Origin: Nocardioides cavernaquae
Lineage (GTDB): Bacteria > Actinomycetota > Actinomycetes > Propionibacteriales > Nocardioidaceae
Reading direction: 5' to 3'
Assembly (NCBI RefSeq): GCF_003600895.1
Contig: NZ_QYRP01000002.1
Location: forward strand, 744,001 to 808,000
Length of the DNA: 64,000 nt
In this document: positions 51,248-59,890 of the stretch, piece by piece
Position numbering within the stretch: the stretch's first letter is position 1
Layout of the letters: the number at the start of each line of letters is the position of its first letter
Program-made: the position numbers and the translations under genes
The notes under the pieces: model-generated
The model's input: only the letters and a program-made list of their open reading frames with translations
What the model was told of the DNA's origin: nothing
The model's database searches: none

Positions 51248-51335
51248 GTCGACACGTCGCAAGGTTGACGTCGACACGTCGCAAGGTTGACGTCGACACG
51301 GCGCAACTTCGTAGTCGAGACGTCGCAAGGTTGCT
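51248..51335 (+). repeat. 22-bp-period array, type B, four forward units
   Basis: Units start at 51248, 51270, 51292 and 51314; the first two are identical (start GTCGACACGTCGCAAGG). The array begins 12 bases after the crcB stop and ends 2 bases before the stop codon of the convergent zincin gene. Confidence 0.9.
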
Positions 51336-51337
51336 AG

Positions 51338-51691
51338 TTATCCCCAGCCGAGGTCGTGGAGCCGATCATCGTCGATGCCAAAGTGGTGCGCGATCTCGTG
51401 GACGACGGTGATCCGGACCTCGTCAGCGACCTCTTGCTCGGAGTCGCACATGTCCAGCAGATTGTCACGGAAGACGAAGATCCGGTCGGGCAGCTCGAAG
51501 GAGTCCTGGAGGCTGCGATCGGTGAGCGCGACACCGTCGTACAGGCCGAGGAGGTCCGGATCGTCAGCCGGCGCTTGCGCTTCGACCAGGACCACGACGT
51601 TGTGGACCAGCGAGGCCAGCTCCTGCGGGATCCCGTCGAGCGCCTCATCGACCAGGGCGTCGAATCGCTCGGGGGTCATCTCGATCGGCAC
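51338..51691 (-). CDS. Zincin-like metallopeptidase (PF06262 type)
   Basis: A 117-residue protein. It has the zinc motif VVHEIAHHFGIDDDRLHDLG (H-E-x-x-H-x-x-G-x-x-x-x-x-L), together with SFELPDRIFVFRDNLLDMC. This small zincin family is widespread in actinobacteria, with unknown substrates. GTG 51691 (MPIEMTPERF) is given; ATG 51679 (MTPERF) is as likely by family comparison. The gene is enclosed by two type B arrays in opposite orientation (51248-51335 and 51710-51796), which come to within 2 and 18 bases. Confidence 0.85.
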   Translation of the reverse strand: MPIEMTPERFDALVDEALDGIPQELASLVHNVVVLVEAQAPADDPDLLGLYDGVALTDRSLQDSFELPDRIFVFRDNLLDMCDSEQEVADEVRITVVHEIAHHFGIDDDRLHDLGWG

Positions 51692-51709
51692 GCCGCAACG
51701 GTATCCGTG

Positions 51710-51796
51710 CCAACCTTGCGCCGTGTCGACGTCGAGGTTGCGCCGTGTCGACGTCGAAGTTGCGCCGTGTCGACGTCGAGGTTGCGCCGTGTCGAC
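51710..51796 (-). repeat. 22-bp-period array, type B, four reversed units
   Basis: Reverse-orientation units end at 51730, 51752, 51774 and 51796 (GTCGAGGTTGCGCCGTGTCG and variants). It is the mirror of the array at 51248 on the other side of the zincin gene. Confidence 0.88.
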
Positions 51797-51843
51797 GGGA
51801 AATGCACGAGCGCCCGGATCCAGTGGATCCGGGCGCTCATCTG

Positions 51844-51917
51844 CGACCCCGACGGGACTCGAACCCGCGGCCTCCGCCGTGACAGGGCGGCGCGCTAACC
51901 AACTGCGCTACGGGGCC
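51844..51917 (-). tRNA. tRNA-Asp (anticodon GTC)
   Basis: On the minus strand: acceptor GGCCCCG with CGGGGTC, anticodon loop CTGTCAC, T arm with GGTTCGAGTCC, discriminator G. 74 bases. CCA is not encoded. Confidence 0.93.
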
Positions 51918-51996
51918 AGTTCTTCTTGCGAAGCGGTGGAACTCTAACCCATCTTTGCCCCGACTTCCCAATCGAGGTCGGCGACGAACCAGAGAG

Positions 51997-52069
51997 CACC
52001 CCCAACGGGATTCGAACCCGTGCTACCGCCGTGAAAGGGCGACGTCCTAGGCCACTAGACGATGGGGGC
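51997..52069 (-). tRNA. tRNA-Glu (anticodon TTC)
   Basis: On the minus strand: acceptor GCCCCCA with TGGGGGT, anticodon loop CTTTCAC, T loop TTCGAAT, discriminator G. 73 bases. It lies 79 bases upstream of tRNA-Asp on the same strand. Confidence 0.93.
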
Positions 52070-52187
52070 CTGCTCCGTCCCAGCGGACCGAACCGGAGCC
52101 GGACCAGCATAGGGGCAGGTCCACGAGAGCCCCAAATGGGCCGTTTTCATGGAGACCGCACCTCTGCGGTATGGTTTCCGACGGCCC

Positions 52188-52264
52188 GGCCAGGTAGCTC
52201 AGTTGGTACGAGCGACCGACTGAAAATCGGTAGGTCGGCGGTTCGACCCCGCCCCTGGCCACCA
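52188..52264 (+). tRNA. tRNA-Phe (anticodon GAA)
   Basis: Acceptor GGCCAGG with CCTGGCC, D arm GCTC, anticodon loop CTGAAAA, T loop TTCGACC, discriminator A. A CCA tail is encoded (52262-52264). It is followed directly by a terminator. Confidence 0.93.
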
Positions 52265-52267
52265 CCC

Positions 52268-52299
52268 GACAGCCGCAGGTCCCCGGACCTGCGGCTGTC
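52268..52299 (+). terminator. Rho-independent terminator of tRNA-Phe
   Basis: GACAGCCGCAGGTCC (52268-52282) pairs perfectly with GGACCTGCGGCTGTC (52285-52299) and is followed by TGTGTTTTGG. Confidence 0.88.
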
Positions 52300-52393
52300 T
52301 GTGTTTTGGCTCAGCCGAACTTCCAGACGCTGCCGCGGACATCTGAGTAGGAATCCCCTCACGCGCGGGAGCCAGCGGCCCCACGATGGGGTC

Positions 52394-55300
52394 ATGTTCC
52401 AGTACGCCGACCGCACGGCCTGCCCCCGCTGCCGCGCCACGCTGCCGCCGCTCTCGAGGAGCTGCGCGTCGTGCGAGGCCGACCTCACCACGACCGCGGC
52501 GTACGACGTGTTCCTGGCGCTGCAGAGGGTGGACGAGCTCGTCGACCGGCTGCACGACGTCGCGCCAGTCGTCGCGCCTGTCGTCGCGCCCCAGGCAGAG
52601 CCGGCGCTCCAGCCCGCCGCTGCCGCCCCACAAGTGATCGCTGCCTTCACCGCTCCCGACGCGACCCCCACCGGGGAGATCCCTCCGGTCCCGCCGCTGC
52701 CGCCCTTCCGGTCGTCGGTCCCCCGCGCAGGGGCACCCCGCACGATCCTGAGCGGCCTGACCGTGCCGAAGATCCTGCTGGGCCTGGGGGCACTCTGCCT
52801 GGTCGTCGCGGCACTGGTCTTCCTCGTCGTGGCCTGGCAGGACCTCGGCGTCGCCGGACGCACCCTGGTCCTCGTCGCGTTCACACTGATCGCGACCGGC
52901 CTCGCTGGCTGGAGCGCGCGCAACGGGCTGCGGGCAGGCGCCGAGTCGCTGACGGTCGTGGCCCTCGGCCTGCTGCTCCTCGACCTCGCTGGTGCGCGGA
53001 CGTCCGGCTGGTTCGGTGACCTGGGCGAGGCCGGGTTCGCGGTCCTGGCCGGCACGGTCATCGCAGCAGTTTCGGTCGCCGGAGCAGTCGCCGCGCGGCG
53101 TACCCGGGAGCCGAAGCTCGTGAGCGCCGAGATCGCCGCCGTCCTCGGACTTCTCGCGGTGGACGCCGGACTGGGCGGTGTCGTCGGCGACGACTGGACC
53201 GCCACGGCAGTGTGGGCGACTTCAGCGCTCGCCGCGAGCGGAGTCGCCGCGGCCCTCACCGCCACAGCACGTCTCCGGATCAGCGCGATCGGCATCGCAG
53301 GACTTGCCGGAGTCTCCTGGCTGGTCCTGGCCCTGACCGGGCTCGGCCGGCTGATCGAGCACCCCTCGTGGGCCGAGCTCGGTGACGGCTTCCGGATCTG
53401 GCCGCTCCTGCTCGCCGCTGCCGTCGCAGGCGCAGCAGCCACCGCGCCCCCACTCCCGTTGCCGGCGCGCGTCGCGGGCGCCGCGAGCGCGGTCCTGCTG
53501 CTCTCGACGATCCCGGTCGGGCCCGTCACCGACGCCTCCGGTCACGCAGTCGCCCTGGCGCTCGCCGGCCTCGTCGCGGTGCACGCCGCCGCGGCCTGGC
53601 GCCTGGCGCTTCCCTGGACCTGGGTGACCGCGGTCCCGACCGCACTCGCCGGCGGGTACCTCGGACTCGCGGCCACCGGCGTTGCCGGCTTCGCCATGAC
53701 CCGGGTGCTCGACCACGGTCTGTGGACCGGCACGACCCGCACCGTCGCGGATCACGGTGACCTCGCGGAGGCCTGGGCGTTCGTGCTGCCGCTCACGGTC
53801 GCGGCCGCCGTCTTCGCCGGCTCGACCCTGCTCCGCTGCGTCGACGTGGCGCCCACCCGCCTCCTCCTCCCGGGCATCGCGGCCACGGTCGCCGCGGCAG
53901 CCATCGCTCCCGTACTGCACGGCGTCCCTCTCGCTGCAGTGGCCGCCACCCTCGTCGCGGGCACCGCGGCCCTGGTCGCACTCGCTCTCCGGAGCACCGA
54001 ATCGGTCGAGCGCATCGTCTGCTGGTCGATCGCCTGCGTCACCGGGATCCTCGCCCTCGGCGCCGCACTGGTGGACGACGGCACGACTGTTGCGGTGCTG
54101 GCCGTGCTCGTCGCCGCCCTCGTCGCAGCTGAGCTCCGGGGTCCGGAGACATTCCGCGAGGTGGGCCGCTGGTCGCTCCCTCTCGCGGCGGCCGCCCTCG
54201 TCTGGTCCGTCGCCTCCCTGTCGGAGCAGCCACTCGAGTGGCGCGCGACGCCCGTCATCGTCGTACTCGCCGCCCTGGCCCTGCTCCGTCCCGCTGACGG
54301 GCACGAGGCCTCCGGCTTCGGCGCCGGCCTGGCCGCGACCCTAGCCTCGGCGGCACCCCTCTTCGAGGCCGACGCGACCGGCGACCAGCGCCTGCTCGCG
54401 GCCCACCTGGCCGCGATCGCGGCCGTCGCAGGCACCATCTCCCTCCTCCGCTCGCGCGACCTGGCGGGGTTGGCCGCCCTCGCCGTCTTCCCGCTCGCCG
54501 TGCTGGCCGCCTGGCCCGACCGGCTCACCGCAACGCTGGTCCTCGCCCTGTTCACGGGCTTCGCCCTCGCCCTCGACGTACGCCGCGTGGGCGGCGCCCT
54601 GCCCGTCTGGCAGATCGCCCGGATCACTGCGCCCCTGGCGGGCGGCGGTCTGCTCTGGACCGTCACGCAGCTCGCCGTGGAACAGGGCCTCGGCGTCGAC
54701 CGCCCGTGGACGGCGCTCCCGGTGGTGCTGGCGATGGGTGCCGTGGTGCTCCGCTGGCCGTCCTACGACCGGGACAGCGCCGCCGGCATCGCCGCCACCC
54801 TTGCGGTCCTCGCCGCCACGTTCGGGCCGACCACGATCGCCACGGACGCCCTGGCCTGCTACCTCGCGCTCGCGGCGATCACCTGCACCGCCTCTGCCCT
54901 GATGCACCGCGATCGCACACCGCTGGCCTGGGGCGGGATCGGCCTGTTCGCGGTTGCTGCCGTCGTCGCGGTCGAGCACCCCTGGCTGCAGCTCGGCCTC
55001 CTGGCGACGCTCACTGCCACCTGCGTCCTGCACGAGCTGCGCGACGACGAGGACCTCGCCCGCGCCGGCCGCATGCTCGCTCCCCTCGCCGGCGCCGGAC
55101 TGCTCTGGGTAGGCACCGGTCTCACCGATGTCCCCGCTCTGGCACGTGCGATCCCGGTCGTCGTCGTGCTCGGTGCCCTCGCCGTGTGGCGGGCAGAACC
55201 CGAGCGGGAGATCCCGTCCGCAGCAGCCGCAGCCCTCGCCGCCATGGCCAGCCTCACCGGCCCGCTCGGTCCCGACCAGACCTGGCTCGCGCTGTACCTG

Positions 55301-55843
55301 ACCCTGGGCGGCGTCGCGACGACCGCCTCCTCACTCCTCCACGAGAGCCGTCGCCGCCTCGCCTGGGCCGGTCTCGCGCTGTTCTCACTGGCCCAGTGGC
55401 TGCGGCTCGAGGAGATCGGCGTCGACACGGTCGAGGCCTACACGCTCCCGCTCGCGGTCGTGCTCCTCGTCGTCGGCACCCGAGCGCTGCTCACCGGCGA
55501 CCGGAGCAGCCTGCGGACCCAGGGTGCAGGACTCGGCCTGGCCGTGGTCCCGACGCTGCTGCAGGTGCTCGTGGAGCCGCTGGGCCTGCGGGCCGTGCTG
55601 CTCGGCGTCGGTTCCCTGGTGCTGATCGGCGTGGGCATCCGGCAACGCTGGGCAGCGCCGTTGCTCGCCGGCGGCGGCGCCATCGCCGTACTCGTCCTGC
55701 GGCAGGCCACCCACGCCTCCGTGCTCCCCCAGTGGGCGCTGATCGGGCTCGCAGGCGTCGTCCTCACCTTCGTCGGCCTCACCTGGGAGCGCCGCCTCGC
55801 CGACGTACGCCGCGCAGCTGACTACGTGCGCGGCCTGCGCTGA
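52394..55843 (+). CDS. Giant multi-pass membrane protein with zinc-ribbon head (SCO7613-like)
   Basis: A 1149-residue protein. The N-terminus has two Cys pairs (CPRCRATL and CASCEADL), a small zinc ribbon, then a Pro/Ala linker. From residue about 120 onward it is almost entirely hydrophobic helices, probably more than thirty, in repeating pairs such as LLLLDLAGARTSGWFGD. This is the layout of the 'SCO7613 C-terminal domain' membrane family. Its function is not known. ATG 52394 is chosen since upstream frame crosses tRNA-Phe. The 3' end overlaps the convergent small gene by 22 bases. Confidence 0.8.
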   Translation: MFQYADRTACPRCRATLPPLSRSCASCEADLTTTAAYDVFLALQRVDELVDRLHDVAPVVAPVVAPQAEPALQPAAAAPQVIAAFTAPDATPTGEIPPVPPLPPFRSSVPRAGAPRTILSGLTVPKILLGLGALCLVVAALVFLVVAWQDLGVAGRTLVLVAFTLIATGLAGWSARNGLRAGAESLTVVALGLLLLDLAGARTSGWFGDLGEAGFAVLAGTVIAAVSVAGAVAARRTREPKLVSAEIAAVLGLLAVDAGLGGVVGDDWTATAVWATSALAASGVAAALTATARLRISAIGIAGLAGVSWLVLALTGLGRLIEHPSWAELGDGFRIWPLLLAAAVAGAAATAPPLPLPARVAGAASAVLLLSTIPVGPVTDASGHAVALALAGLVAVHAAAAWRLALPWTWVTAVPTALAGGYLGLAATGVAGFAMTRVLDHGLWTGTTRTVADHGDLAEAWAFVLPLTVAAAVFAGSTLLRCVDVAPTRLLLPGIAATVAAAAIAPVLHGVPLAAVAATLVAGTAALVALALRSTESVERIVCWSIACVTGILALGAALVDDGTTVAVLAVLVAALVAAELRGPETFREVGRWSLPLAAAALVWSVASLSEQPLEWRATPVIVVLAALALLRPADGHEASGFGAGLAATLASAAPLFEADATGDQRLLAAHLAAIAAVAGTISLLRSRDLAGLAALAVFPLAVLAAWPDRLTATLVLALFTGFALALDVRRVGGALPVWQIARITAPLAGGGLLWTVTQLAVEQGLGVDRPWTALPVVLAMGAVVLRWPSYDRDSAAGIAATLAVLAATFGPTTIATDALACYLALAAITCTASALMHRDRTPLAWGGIGLFAVAAVVAVEHPWLQLGLLATLTATCVLHELRDDEDLARAGRMLAPLAGAGLLWVGTGLTDVPALARAIPVVVVLGALAVWRAEPEREIPSAAAAALAAMASLTGPLGPDQTWLALYLTLGGVATTASSLLHESRRRLAWAGLALFSLAQWLRLEEIGVDTVEAYTLPLAVVLLVVGTRALLTGDRSSLRTQGAGLGLAVVPTLLQVLVEPLGLRAVLLGVGSLVLIGVGIRQRWAAPLLAGGGAIAVLVLRQATHASVLPQWALIGLAGVVLTFVGLTWERRLADVRRAADYVRGLR

Positions 55844-56241
55844 CGCTGCAGCCACAGCAGGCCGAGGACCGGCAGCACCGCGGGGACGAACCCATAGCCG
55901 ACACCGAACCCGGACCACACCGACGCCTCGGGGAACCACCCCGGCCGGACCAAACTGAGCGTGCCGACCCCGAGGACACCCGCGAGCTCGATCCAGAGCA
56001 TCACCGAAGCGAACCCGAGCCGCCCCGCCGCCGCGCGACGGATCGCCACCCATCCGAGCGCGTAGGTCACCGCGGCGACCACCGACAGCGAGTACGCCGC
56101 CGGGGCAGCGTCGAAGTCCCGGGCGATCTGGACTCCGCTGCGCGCGGCAGCCGAGAGCGTGAAGATCGCGTAGACGGTCAGCAGCAGCGTGTGCGGTCCG
56201 GACCGGCGCTCACCCACGGGGTCACTCATGGGGTCACTCAC
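55822..56241 (-). CDS. Small four-helix membrane protein, unknown function
   Basis: A 139-residue protein with about four helices (LLLTVYAIFTLSAAARS, VVAAVTYALGWVAI, VMLWIELAGVLGVGTLSLV, VGYGFVPAVLPVLGLLWL). The start region is a 12-base tandem repeat coding VSDPMSDPV. GTG 56241 overlaps the stop of the upstream gene (GTGA); ATG 56229 is an alternative. It appears co-transcribed with the gene at 56238-56594. Both look like a pair of small membrane proteins; I do not know the family. Confidence 0.68.
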   Translation of the reverse strand: MSDPMSDPVGERRSGPHTLLLTVYAIFTLSAAARSGVQIARDFDAAPAAYSLSVVAAVTYALGWVAIRRAAAGRLGFASVMLWIELAGVLGVGTLSLVRPGWFPEASVWSGFGVGYGFVPAVLPVLGLLWLQRQRRPRT

Positions 56242-56594
56242 TGGGTCACCGTCAGGCGCCAGCCGACGACACTGACGGCGACTGCGGCAATCGCGATCAC
56301 CCAGACCGACCACACGGACTCGTCGTCGTCGACCGCCTGGAGCGCGATCGGCAGCAGGGCGACCGAGGTGATCAGGTAGCCGACGTAGGTCGTCATCGAG
56401 GCCGGCCGGTCACCGCCGAGCAGCTCCCCGACGCCGCCGAGGGCGCGGATGCCGACCAGGAACTCCAGCATCCAGACGGTCGATGCGAGCCACGGCGGCC
56501 GTGCCCGCCAGCGCCACGCGGAGAAGACCGCGAGGAACACCACCAGGGCGCCGTATCCGATCGCGATCCAGCTGATCATGTCGAGCGTGCTCAC
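56238..56594 (-). CDS. Small membrane protein, unknown function
   Basis: A 118-residue protein with about four helices (MISWIAIGYGALVVFLAVFSA, LASTVWMLEFLVGI, VGYLITSVALLPIAL, VWVIAIAAVAVSVVGW). The start is uncertain: GTG 56594 is given; ATG 56603 or 56606 would add a few residues. It is divergent from the propeller-like gene and coupled to the next small membrane protein. No catalytic motif is visible. Confidence 0.65.
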   Translation of the reverse strand: MSTLDMISWIAIGYGALVVFLAVFSAWRWRARPPWLASTVWMLEFLVGIRALGGVGELLGGDRPASMTTYVGYLITSVALLPIALQAVDDDESVWSVWVIAIAAVAVSVVGWRLTVTQ

Positions 56595-56643
56595 GGGCGA
56601 CATCATCGCCGACGATTGCCGCGTCACGCCTCCCGGGGCGCAC

Positions 56644-56655
56644 TAGGGTCGCACC
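56644..56655 (+). promoter_or_regulatory. Leaderless promoter -10 (TAGGGT) of the propeller-like gene
   Basis: TAGGGT (56644-56649), 6 bases, then GTG 56656. No ribosome site. Same geometry as at 23819 and 7731. Confidence 0.45.
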
Positions 56656-58128
56656 GTGTTCCCTCGCTTCGTGCCCGCCCACCGGTTCCGCCCGGTCGCT
56701 CTCGTGCGCGACGAGCGGACCGGCAGCTTCCGCGCGCCGTACGTCGCGATCGAGGCAACGCCCGCTGCCGGCGCCGCCGCGGTCCACCTCGACCTCGTCG
56801 CGACGGACGGCACCCTCCTCTCCACCGCGTACGACGCTGTGCGCCGCGAGATCAGCGTCGAGATCACCCGGGCCGGAGGTCGCCGCGAGACCCACCGCAG
56901 CAGGCGGCTCGGCCAGCTCGACGCCGCTCCTGCCGCCCCGGAGCACGCCCCGCAGATCGCCCCGCAGATCGCCCCACAGATCGCACTGACCCTGACCGGG
57001 CGATGGCTCTGCGCCTGGTCACGCGCAAGCACGGACGAGGAGTGGCTGGCCCGGGCACGGGTCCCGCTGACGCCCCGCCTGGACCCGCAGCGGCCGGCGT
57101 TCCTCGACGGGCTCACCGCACGCGTGCGATCCCCTGCGACGGTGACGCAGTGGAAGGCCGGCACGTTCGGCCAGCTGGGGCTGCGCGACCTGCACCTGGT
57201 CACGCATGCCGACGGCACGTCGTACGAGCGCGAGGGCCGCCTGTTCCTGACCGCCACCCATGCGGGCCCCGGGTTCGGCGACGCAGCGCAGACGGGCATC
57301 TGGTCGTGGGAACCCGGCACGGCCGACCTGCGCCCGGAGTCACTGCTCTGGTGGCAGCGCGACGGCCGGGTGGTCGGGGACCACGCCACGCACCTGGTCC
57401 GCGACGACGACCGCTGGCTGGTGGCCACGAGCACCTGGGGCGACTTCGACCGCAAGCGCGTGGCGATCACGCTGACGGAGTCCACCGAGGACCTGCTGGC
57501 CGGGGAGCACGTGCTGACCGGTTGCGAGCTCACCGCGCCGATCGCGCCCACCGGAGCCGGCGGCCCGCTCGGGCGCACGGCCGCGGTGTGGGACCCGCAC
57601 CTGGCGATGATCGACGGGCACTGGCACGTCGCGTTCGTGGCAGCGCGGAAGTTCTTCGACTTCCGCCCAGCGCTCGCCCGAGCGGTCCACCCGGGTCGCG
57701 CGGGGCTGAGCGGCCCGCTCGAGCTGATCGGCAGCCTCGAGGACCGGGTCGCCACCGAAGGCTGCCTGCTCACACAGGTCGAGGATCGATGGGTGCTGCT
57801 GGCCAGCGACGGTCCAGACAACGACGCGGCGCGGCGCCACCGCTATCCGGTCTTCGACCTGACGCTGCAGGAGATCGGCACCGTCGACGCGTCGTACGGA
57901 AGCAACATCCCGTGGCCGATGGTCGTCCGGAACGGACCATCCGGCAACCGGGAAACCCCCCAGGAGGCGTGGTCGATGATCACCTTCGACGGCACGCCGT
58001 ACGGCGGAGAGCTACCGGGTTACGGCACGCACGGGGACGTGCTCGTGCTGGAGGGAGAAGGAGCTCACTCCTCCTCGGAAGCGGCCTCCAGCAGCGCCTT
58101 GACCTCCGACTCGCGGAACCGGCGATGA
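56656..58128 (+). CDS. Beta-propeller-like protein, possibly glycosidase-related
   Basis: A 490-residue soluble protein. It contains short beta motifs ending in W and D, such as TAAVWDPHLAMIDGHWHVAF and YGSNIPWPMVV, similar to the blades of five-bladed propeller glycosidases (GH43/GH32 type). I cannot identify the three catalytic acids. Residues about 98-109 are a 12-base tandem repeat (APQIAPQIAPQIA). The last 21 residues are encoded antisense to the bldC C-terminus, so the natural end may be a coincidence of an absent stop. GTG 56656 follows TAGGGT by 6 bases. Family assignment is weak. Confidence 0.6.
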   Translation: MFPRFVPAHRFRPVALVRDERTGSFRAPYVAIEATPAAGAAAVHLDLVATDGTLLSTAYDAVRREISVEITRAGGRRETHRSRRLGQLDAAPAAPEHAPQIAPQIAPQIALTLTGRWLCAWSRASTDEEWLARARVPLTPRLDPQRPAFLDGLTARVRSPATVTQWKAGTFGQLGLRDLHLVTHADGTSYEREGRLFLTATHAGPGFGDAAQTGIWSWEPGTADLRPESLLWWQRDGRVVGDHATHLVRDDDRWLVATSTWGDFDRKRVAITLTESTEDLLAGEHVLTGCELTAPIAPTGAGGPLGRTAAVWDPHLAMIDGHWHVAFVAARKFFDFRPALARAVHPGRAGLSGPLELIGSLEDRVATEGCLLTQVEDRWVLLASDGPDNDAARRHRYPVFDLTLQEIGTVDASYGSNIPWPMVVRNGPSGNRETPQEAWSMITFDGTPYGGELPGYGTHGDVLVLEGEGAHSSSEAASSSALTSDSRNRR

Positions 58129-58259
58129 CCACCGAGAGTCCGGATCGAGCTGATCTTTCCGGCCTGTGCCCAGCGGGTCACGGTCTTCGGGTCCACGCGG
58201 AACAGACCCGCAACTTCCGCCGGCGTCAGCAGCGGATCTTCTTCGACAGCCATGTTCAT
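58065..58259 (-). CDS. bldC: BldC-type MerR-like developmental regulator
   Basis: A 64-residue DNA-binding protein, [20 protein letters not shown], then [20 protein letters not shown], the winged-helix head of the MerR type with no effector domain. This matches BldC, which binds direct repeats head-to-tail and holds back sporulation in Streptomyces; here the role may be general. ATG 58259 has GGAGG 9 bases upstream; ATG 58253 is also possible. The 3' part overlaps the neighbouring gene by 64 bases on the opposite strand. It is beside vdh, as in S. coelicolor (bldC, vdh, purM, purF in that order). Confidence 0.93.
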   Translation of the reverse strand: MNMAVEEDPLLTPAEVAGLFRVDPKTVTRWAQAGKISSIRTLGGHRRFRESEVKALLEAASEEE

Positions 58260-58405
58260 CGTTCGTGTCCTCCGAGTCGGTTCACGCCAGCGGGGGCCGA
58301 GTCCTACGCTGGGTCATGGGTCCGCACCACCTTCATGCGCACCCCGTAAACGGGACAAACCCTGCCACACACCACGTGGCAACACCTAAGAGGAAGGTCG
58401 CCACC

Positions 58406-59569
58406 GTGACCGAGTTCACTCTCCCGGATGCCGTCGATTTCGGGATTTCAGCCCCGGTTTCCGATACCTGGCCCGACCATGAGCAAGTGGTCTTCTGCCA
58501 CGATCCGGCAAGCGGTTTGCGGGCCGTCATCGCGATCCACTCGACCGTGCTCGGCCCCAGTCTCGGCGGCACGCGCTTCCATCCGTACGCCGCCACCGCG
58601 GACGCCGTGGCCGACGTCCTGGCGCTGTCGAAGGGCATGACCTACAAGGCCTCGCTGGCCGGACTCGACCTCGGCGGCGGCAAGGCCGTGATCCTCGGGG
58701 ACCCCCACCGCGACAAGACCCCGGACCTGCTCCGGGCCTACGGCCGCGCCGTCGAGTCGCTCGGCGGGCGCTACCTGACCGCGTGCGACGTCGGCACCTA
58801 CTCGGTCGACATGGACATCGTGGCGGAGGAGTCTTCCTTCGTCACCGGGCGGACGGTCGAGCGCGGCGGCGCGGGCGACAGCAGCGTCCTCACGGCGTAC
58901 GGCGTGTTCGAGGGCATGCGAGCCGCGGCCGAGGCCCTGTGGGGTGAACCCACACTGGCCGGTCGCACCGTGGGCGTGAGCGGCGTCGGGAAGGTCGGGC
59001 ACCACCTGGTGACCCACCTGATCGAGGACGGTGCCTCCGTGGTCGTCACCGACGTCTGGGAGCCCGCGCTCGAGCGTGTGCGCGACGAGCACCCCGAGGT
59101 CCGCGTCGCGGGCAGCACGGGTGAGCTGGTCAACGAGCAGATCGACGTCTATGCACCGTGCGCACTCGGCGGCGCGCTCGATGACGACGTGGTGGCCGCG
59201 CTCGCACACGGAGGCACGAAGCTCGTGTGCGGCGCCGCCAACAACCAGCTCGCGCACCCGGGCATCGAGAAGGAGCTCGAGGCGCGCGGCATCCTCTACG
59301 CGCCCGACTACTGCGTGAACTCCGGAGGCCTGATCCAGGTCGCCGACGAGCTCGCTGGTTTCGACTTCGAGCGTGCCCGGCTACGGACAGCGGGCATCTT
59401 CTCGACGACCCAACGGGTCATCGAGCGGGCACGCCTCGACGGCGTGCCTCCCGCAGTTGCTGCAGACCGCCTTGCCGAGCAGCGGATCCGCGACGCCAGA
59501 GGCGCGCGGGCAACCCGGCAGGGCCGGGCTCAGTCGCGCGAGTCGGAGTACTCGGACCAGTCGTCGTAG
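58406..59569 (+). CDS. vdh: Leucine/valine dehydrogenase (Glu/Leu/Phe/Val dehydrogenase family)
   Basis: A 387-residue NAD-dependent enzyme that deaminates branched-chain amino acids. It has [40 protein letters not shown] with the catalytic Lys, [13 protein letters not shown] and the NAD fold [36 protein letters not shown] matches the family C-terminus. The last 35 residues are hydrophilic and overlap DUF3073 antisense. GTG 58406 has AGGAAGG 8 bases upstream. It is divergent from bldC. Confidence 0.92.
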   Translation: MTEFTLPDAVDFGISAPVSDTWPDHEQVVFCHDPASGLRAVIAIHSTVLGPSLGGTRFHPYAATADAVADVLALSKGMTYKASLAGLDLGGGKAVILGDPHRDKTPDLLRAYGRAVESLGGRYLTACDVGTYSVDMDIVAEESSFVTGRTVERGGAGDSSVLTAYGVFEGMRAAAEALWGEPTLAGRTVGVSGVGKVGHHLVTHLIEDGASVVVTDVWEPALERVRDEHPEVRVAGSTGELVNEQIDVYAPCALGGALDDDVVAALAHGGTKLVCGAANNQLAHPGIEKELEARGILYAPDYCVNSGGLIQVADELAGFDFERARLRTAGIFSTTQRVIERARLDGVPPAVAADRLAEQRIRDARGARATRQGRAQSRESEYSDQSS

Positions 59570-59724
59570 TCGTCCTCGGGGGCCGGAGGGGCCACCGTCG
59601 GCTGACTGCTGCCGGTCTGTGTGTGCAGCTCATTGGCCAGCGCGCCGAAGTCCGTCTCGTGAGTCCGGTACTTCAGGTCGCGTGCGACCTTCGTCTGCTT
59701 TGCCTTGGCTCGGCCGCGTCCCAT
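59530..59724 (-). CDS. DUF3073 family small protein
   Basis: A 64-residue actinobacterial protein: [20 protein letters not shown], followed by an acidic tail [15 protein letters not shown]. The first part is the strongly conserved DUF3073 signature ([18 protein letters not shown]). Its function is unknown; the basic head and acidic tail suggest nucleic-acid contact. It is convergent with vdh (40-base overlap) and lies in front of purM. Confidence 0.92.
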   Translation of the reverse strand: MGRGRAKAKQTKVARDLKYRTHETDFGALANELHTQTGSSQPTVAPPAPEDDYDDWSEYSDSRD

Positions 59725-59890
59725 AGGAGCCGACCCCCTCGCGCGTCTGCCGGACGACAGCTCATCACTGTCGCACCCGGTCTAGGTGTGATGTCTCGTG
59801 AGGGCAACGCTACCCGGTCCACGGGTGTTCCAGCGAACGAGGGCGGGCAATTGGGACGTGGCGACTCTCACGACACCGTTTGCCGCGGCG

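Noticed and set aside
51844..52264. Mobile-element integration at the tRNA cluster
   Set aside because: No integrase, no partial tRNA copies and no direct repeats of a tRNA 3' end are visible in the window.
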